NCBI GenBank assembly: GCA_963704335.1
Contig: OY969889.1
Span: forward strand, 2,852,001-2,916,000
Length of the DNA stretch: 64,000 bases
Direction: 5' to 3'
DNA from: PALSA-612 sp963704335
GTDB taxonomy: Bacteria > Actinomycetota > Thermoleophilia > Gaiellales > Gaiellaceae
Below are positions 61,841 to 64,000 of this stretch, in pieces (the first letter of the stretch is position 1; the number at the start of each line of letters is the position of its first letter). The position numbers were made by a program, and so were the translations under genes. Under the pieces are notes generated by a model. The model was not told where the DNA came from. It made no database searches and was given only the letters and a program-made list of their open reading frames with translations.

Positions 61841-62664
61841 CGACCTTCGACGACGCGGTCGCGGCCCGCGAGATCCGGCGTGGCGGCGACCTCGCGATAG
61901 CCGAGCTCCTCGAGCAGACCAGATACGCGCTGAGCGGACCCGTCCGCGACCTCCAGCACGAGGAGGCCCCCCGGCCGCAGGACCTCGCGTGCGCCCCGCG
62001 CGATCTGCTCGGTCACGGCGTGCCCGACGAGAGCGCCCGGCGGCTCCCAGTCGCGCACCTCGGGCTGGAGCGCGTCGAGCTCATCGGGTTCCACGTACGG
62101 CGGATTGGAGACGACGAGGTCGTACGGGCCGCCCGGCAATCCGCGGCCGAGATCGCGGAGGACGAGCTGCACGCGCTCCGCGAGGCCCGTCAGCGCCGCG
62201 TTCTCGGCGGCGAGCGCCAGCGCGTCCTCGGAGACATCGATTGCCGTCACGGCTGCGTCAGGCCGCTCGTCGGCGATGGCGAGCGCGATCGCCCCCGTGC
62301 CCGTGCCCACGTCGAGCACGGCCGGGTCCGCCCTGCCGTCGAGCAGCGCCAGGCAGCGCTCGACGACGACCTCCGTCTCCGGCCGCGGGATCAGCCCCCG
62401 CCGGTCGACCTTCAACGTCAGCCGCCGGAAGCCCCACTCGCCCAGGACGTAAGCCAACGGCTCGCGCGTCCCGCGGCGGCGAACGAGCTCGCGGCAAACT
62501 GCCTGCTCTTCTTCGGTCAGCGGCCGGTCGTATTCGAGGTAGATGTCGAGCCGGGTCAGGCCGAGCGCCTGGGCGACGAGGTGCTCGGCATCGACGCGCG
62601 GGCTCGGCACTCCCTTTCGCTTCAGGAACTCGGTCGACGCCGTGACGACGTCGCGCACCGTCAT
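61828..62664 (-). CDS. prmC: Release-factor glutamine methyltransferase
   Basis: 278 residues. It methylates the Gln of the GGQ motif in RF1 and RF2. PrfB, its substrate, is encoded at 17-18 kb. An N-terminal helical domain precedes a SAM domain (VLDVGTGTGAIALAIADE) and the catalytic NPPY in VVSNPPYVEPDEL. In most Actinobacteria prfA precedes it. Here the phosphopantetheinyl transferase gene overlaps its start by 4 bases instead. Confidence 0.96.
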   Translation of the reverse strand: MTVRDVVTASTEFLKRKGVPSPRVDAEHLVAQALGLTRLDIYLEYDRPLTEEEQAVCRELVRRRGTREPLAYVLGEWGFRRLTLKVDRRGLIPRPETEVVVERCLALLDGRADPAVLDVGTGTGAIALAIADERPDAAVTAIDVSEDALALAAENAALTGLAERVQLVLRDLGRGLPGGPYDLVVSNPPYVEPDELDALQPEVRDWEPPGALVGHAVTEQIARGAREVLRPGGLLVLEVADGSAQRVSGLLEELGYREVAATPDLAGRDRVVEGRWTP

Positions 62665-63173
62665 CCGTGCATGTGGATGCGGAGCCGGCCGCCGCGCACG
62701 CAGAGCGCACCGGCGAAGTCGGGGCCAAGCTGCAGGTCGTGTAGCGACCAGCCAGCCGGCGCCCGCAGGCGGCGCAGTGGCAGGGCCACACCGGTGCCGA
62801 GCGCCTTGGCGTAGGCCTCTTTCTGCGTCCAGAGCTCGAAGAAGCGCCGGATCCTGCTCTCCTCCGGCAGCGAACGCAGCTCAGCCGCCTCGTCGTCGGC
62901 GAACAACTGGTCGGCGATCGGGCCCCGCGCGCGGCTCGGGTCGACACGCTCGACGTCCACGCCCACGTCCCGTCCTCGCACAACCGCCAACACGCCGACA
63001 CCGCCGGAACGGGCCCAGCTGAACTCCAGCCCATCTCCGTCGACGAGCCTTGGCTTGCCGTACGGCCCGTACGCGAACTCCAGCGACCACGGGTCGCGAT
63101 CGAGATAGCGTGCGAGCATCAGTCGCACGGGCGCGTCCACCGACGTCCTCCAAAGGTCGACATCTCTCCTCAT
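62661..63173 (-). CDS. Sfp-type 4'-phosphopantetheinyl transferase
   Basis: 170 residues, short for Sfp (about 225) because the N-terminal lobe is trimmed. It loads CoA-derived phosphopantetheine onto carrier proteins. Motifs: YGPYGKPRL, metal site VGVDVERVD (G-x-D-x-E), and FFELWTQKEAYAKALGTG (W-x-x-K-E-A). The ATG overlaps the stop of the thioesterase gene (ATGA), so it probably serves that carrier protein. Confidence 0.9.
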   Translation of the reverse strand: MRRDVDLWRTSVDAPVRLMLARYLDRDPWSLEFAYGPYGKPRLVDGDGLEFSWARSGGVGVLAVVRGRDVGVDVERVDPSRARGPIADQLFADDEAAELRSLPEESRIRRFFELWTQKEAYAKALGTGVALPLRRLRAPAGWSLHDLQLGPDFAGALCVRGGRLRIHMHG

Positions 63174-64000
63174 CGAGACGATGCCTCGTGCACCACGTCC
63201 GACAGCACCGTGTCGAGAACCTCGCCCAGGGCGTCGGCGTGCGGGTGCTGGAAGATCGTCTGGTGCGGCACGTCGACCTCGTACCACGCCACTCTCTCGG
63301 CGACTCCCTCCCAGTACGAGCGCGGGACGTCGTAGTCCATCGTGCTGATCACGGTCAGGGTCCCGGGGAACTTCGAGATGCGATAGGCGCGGCGCATCGA
63401 GGCCAACGCCGCGGACAACGGTTCGACAACTTCCGGTTCGGGACGAGGCGAGGACGCGACGTGCTCCAGCCAGTGGCGGAGCTTGCGCCGTGCTCCCCAG
63501 CCCAAGCGGCCGCTGCGGGCGAGCTCCTCAGCACGGCGCAAGTAGTACCGGACGCCGTGACGGTCGGGCTCCGTCAACGGGTCGATGACAGCCGTCAGCC
63601 TTGCCTCCTCCCCGCTCGCTCGCGCTTGCCTTGCCAGCTCCATGACGATGGCTCCGCCCGAGCACATGCTGGCGAACAGATACGGCCCGGCCGGCTGCAC
63701 TGCGCGGATCTCTCGGAAGTACTCGCCGGCCAGCTCCTCCACCGACGTGTGCTCGAGCCTTTCAACCTGCGCTCGTATGGCGTAGAGAGGCTGGTCGTCC
63801 GCGAGAGTTCGCTTCAACACTGCGATGTTGAGCGCCTCGTCCCAGAGCCCATGCGTCACGAACAGCGGCGGCCGCGTCCCCTCTACCTGCACCGGAACGA
63901 TGAGCGAGTCCTCGTCCCAGCTCCCGTCCTCCACCAGAGACGCGAAGGCCCCCAGCGTCGGCGCCCACATCAGCGTCGTCAGAGGGAGCTTCCTGCCGTT
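63170..64000 (-). CDS. Carrier-thioesterase C-terminus of an NRPS/PKS-like protein (partial)
   Basis: 277 codons to the right edge. The first visible residues (NGRKLPLTTLMWAPTLGAFASLVED) look like the end of a peptidyl/acyl carrier domain. A type I thioesterase alpha/beta-hydrolase domain follows: PPLFVTHGLWDEALN, the nucleophile elbow YLFASMCSGGAIVMELA, ITAVIDPLTEPD-type Asp region and the C-terminal His in VPHQTIFQHPHADALGEVL. At the nucleophile position a Cys replaces the usual Ser. It releases a product from the carrier. Adenylation or ketosynthase domains, if any, are beyond the window. Confidence 0.85.
   Translation of the reverse strand, partial: NGRKLPLTTLMWAPTLGAFASLVEDGSWDEDSLIVPVQVEGTRPPLFVTHGLWDEALNIAVLKRTLADDQPLYAIRAQVERLEHTSVEELAGEYFREIRAVQPAGPYLFASMCSGGAIVMELARQARASGEEARLTAVIDPLTEPDRHGVRYYLRRAEELARSGRLGWGARRKLRHWLEHVASSPRPEPEVVEPLSAALASMRRAYRISKFPGTLTVISTMDYDVPRSYWEGVAERVAWYEVDVPHQTIFQHPHADALGEVLDTVLSDVVHEASSR

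Overview
High-G+C bacterial chromosome segment with short intergenic gaps and many ATGA, GTGA and TGATG overlaps. The run prmC, sua5/yrdC, glyA, upp, wecA, atp genes resembles the prfA-prmC-sua5-glyA-wecA-atp neighbourhood of Actinobacteria. I infer a deep-branching actinobacterium, perhaps Thermoleophilia, but no rRNA is present to confirm this. I saw no tRNA, rRNA, CRISPR array, transposase or prophage gene.

Layout. (1) 0-4.8 kb: a membrane class III cyclase cut by the left edge, a decayed flavin monooxygenase, ssrA (tmRNA) and smpB, an anchored beta-propeller protein and a small secreted protein. (2) 4.8-13.3 kb, plus strand: seven overlapping genes for a surface glycan (glycosyltransferases, a flippase, two GT-C-like membrane proteins). 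(3) 13.3-32.0 kb, mostly minus strand: a cyclic-nucleotide-binding protein coupled to RNase R, ftsEX, prfB with its programmed +1 frameshift, secA, hpf, comF, mtnA and ahcY, then an LCP/ugd/nucleotidyltransferase/cupin envelope operon. (4) 32.1-37.7 kb: metH, then atpC and atpD. (5) 39.0-45.5 kb: a complete peptide ABC transporter and an anti-sigma-like protein. (6) 46.1-51.5 kb: a MoxR/DUF58/VWA operon. (7) 51.8-57.9 kb: atpG, atpA, atpH, atpF, atpE, atpB, atpI and an atpZ-like gene. (8) 58.2-64.0 kb: wecA, upp, glyA, yrdC, prmC, a phosphopantetheinyl transferase, and the thioesterase end of an NRPS/PKS-like protein running off the right edge.

Main unusual features. The ATP synthase genes are in two blocks, with beta and epsilon about 15 kb from the rest. 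The atpA translation start is duplicated, which makes a 62-codon leader whose stop overlaps the real atpA start. A roughly 166-bp imperfect palindrome occurs three times in full and once as an internally deleted form. Every copy abuts a stop codon on its right side, and a fifth locus preserves the central fold with compensating base changes. A second palindrome family occurs twice in the atp region and short GTGCCTGGCAC-type palindromes occur elsewhere.

Quality note. At least nine genes carry apparent single-base frameshifts, including atpD, which should be essential. Most are probably assembly or sequencing indels, so I annotate those genes across the break. The prfB frameshift is different: it is the authentic programmed site.
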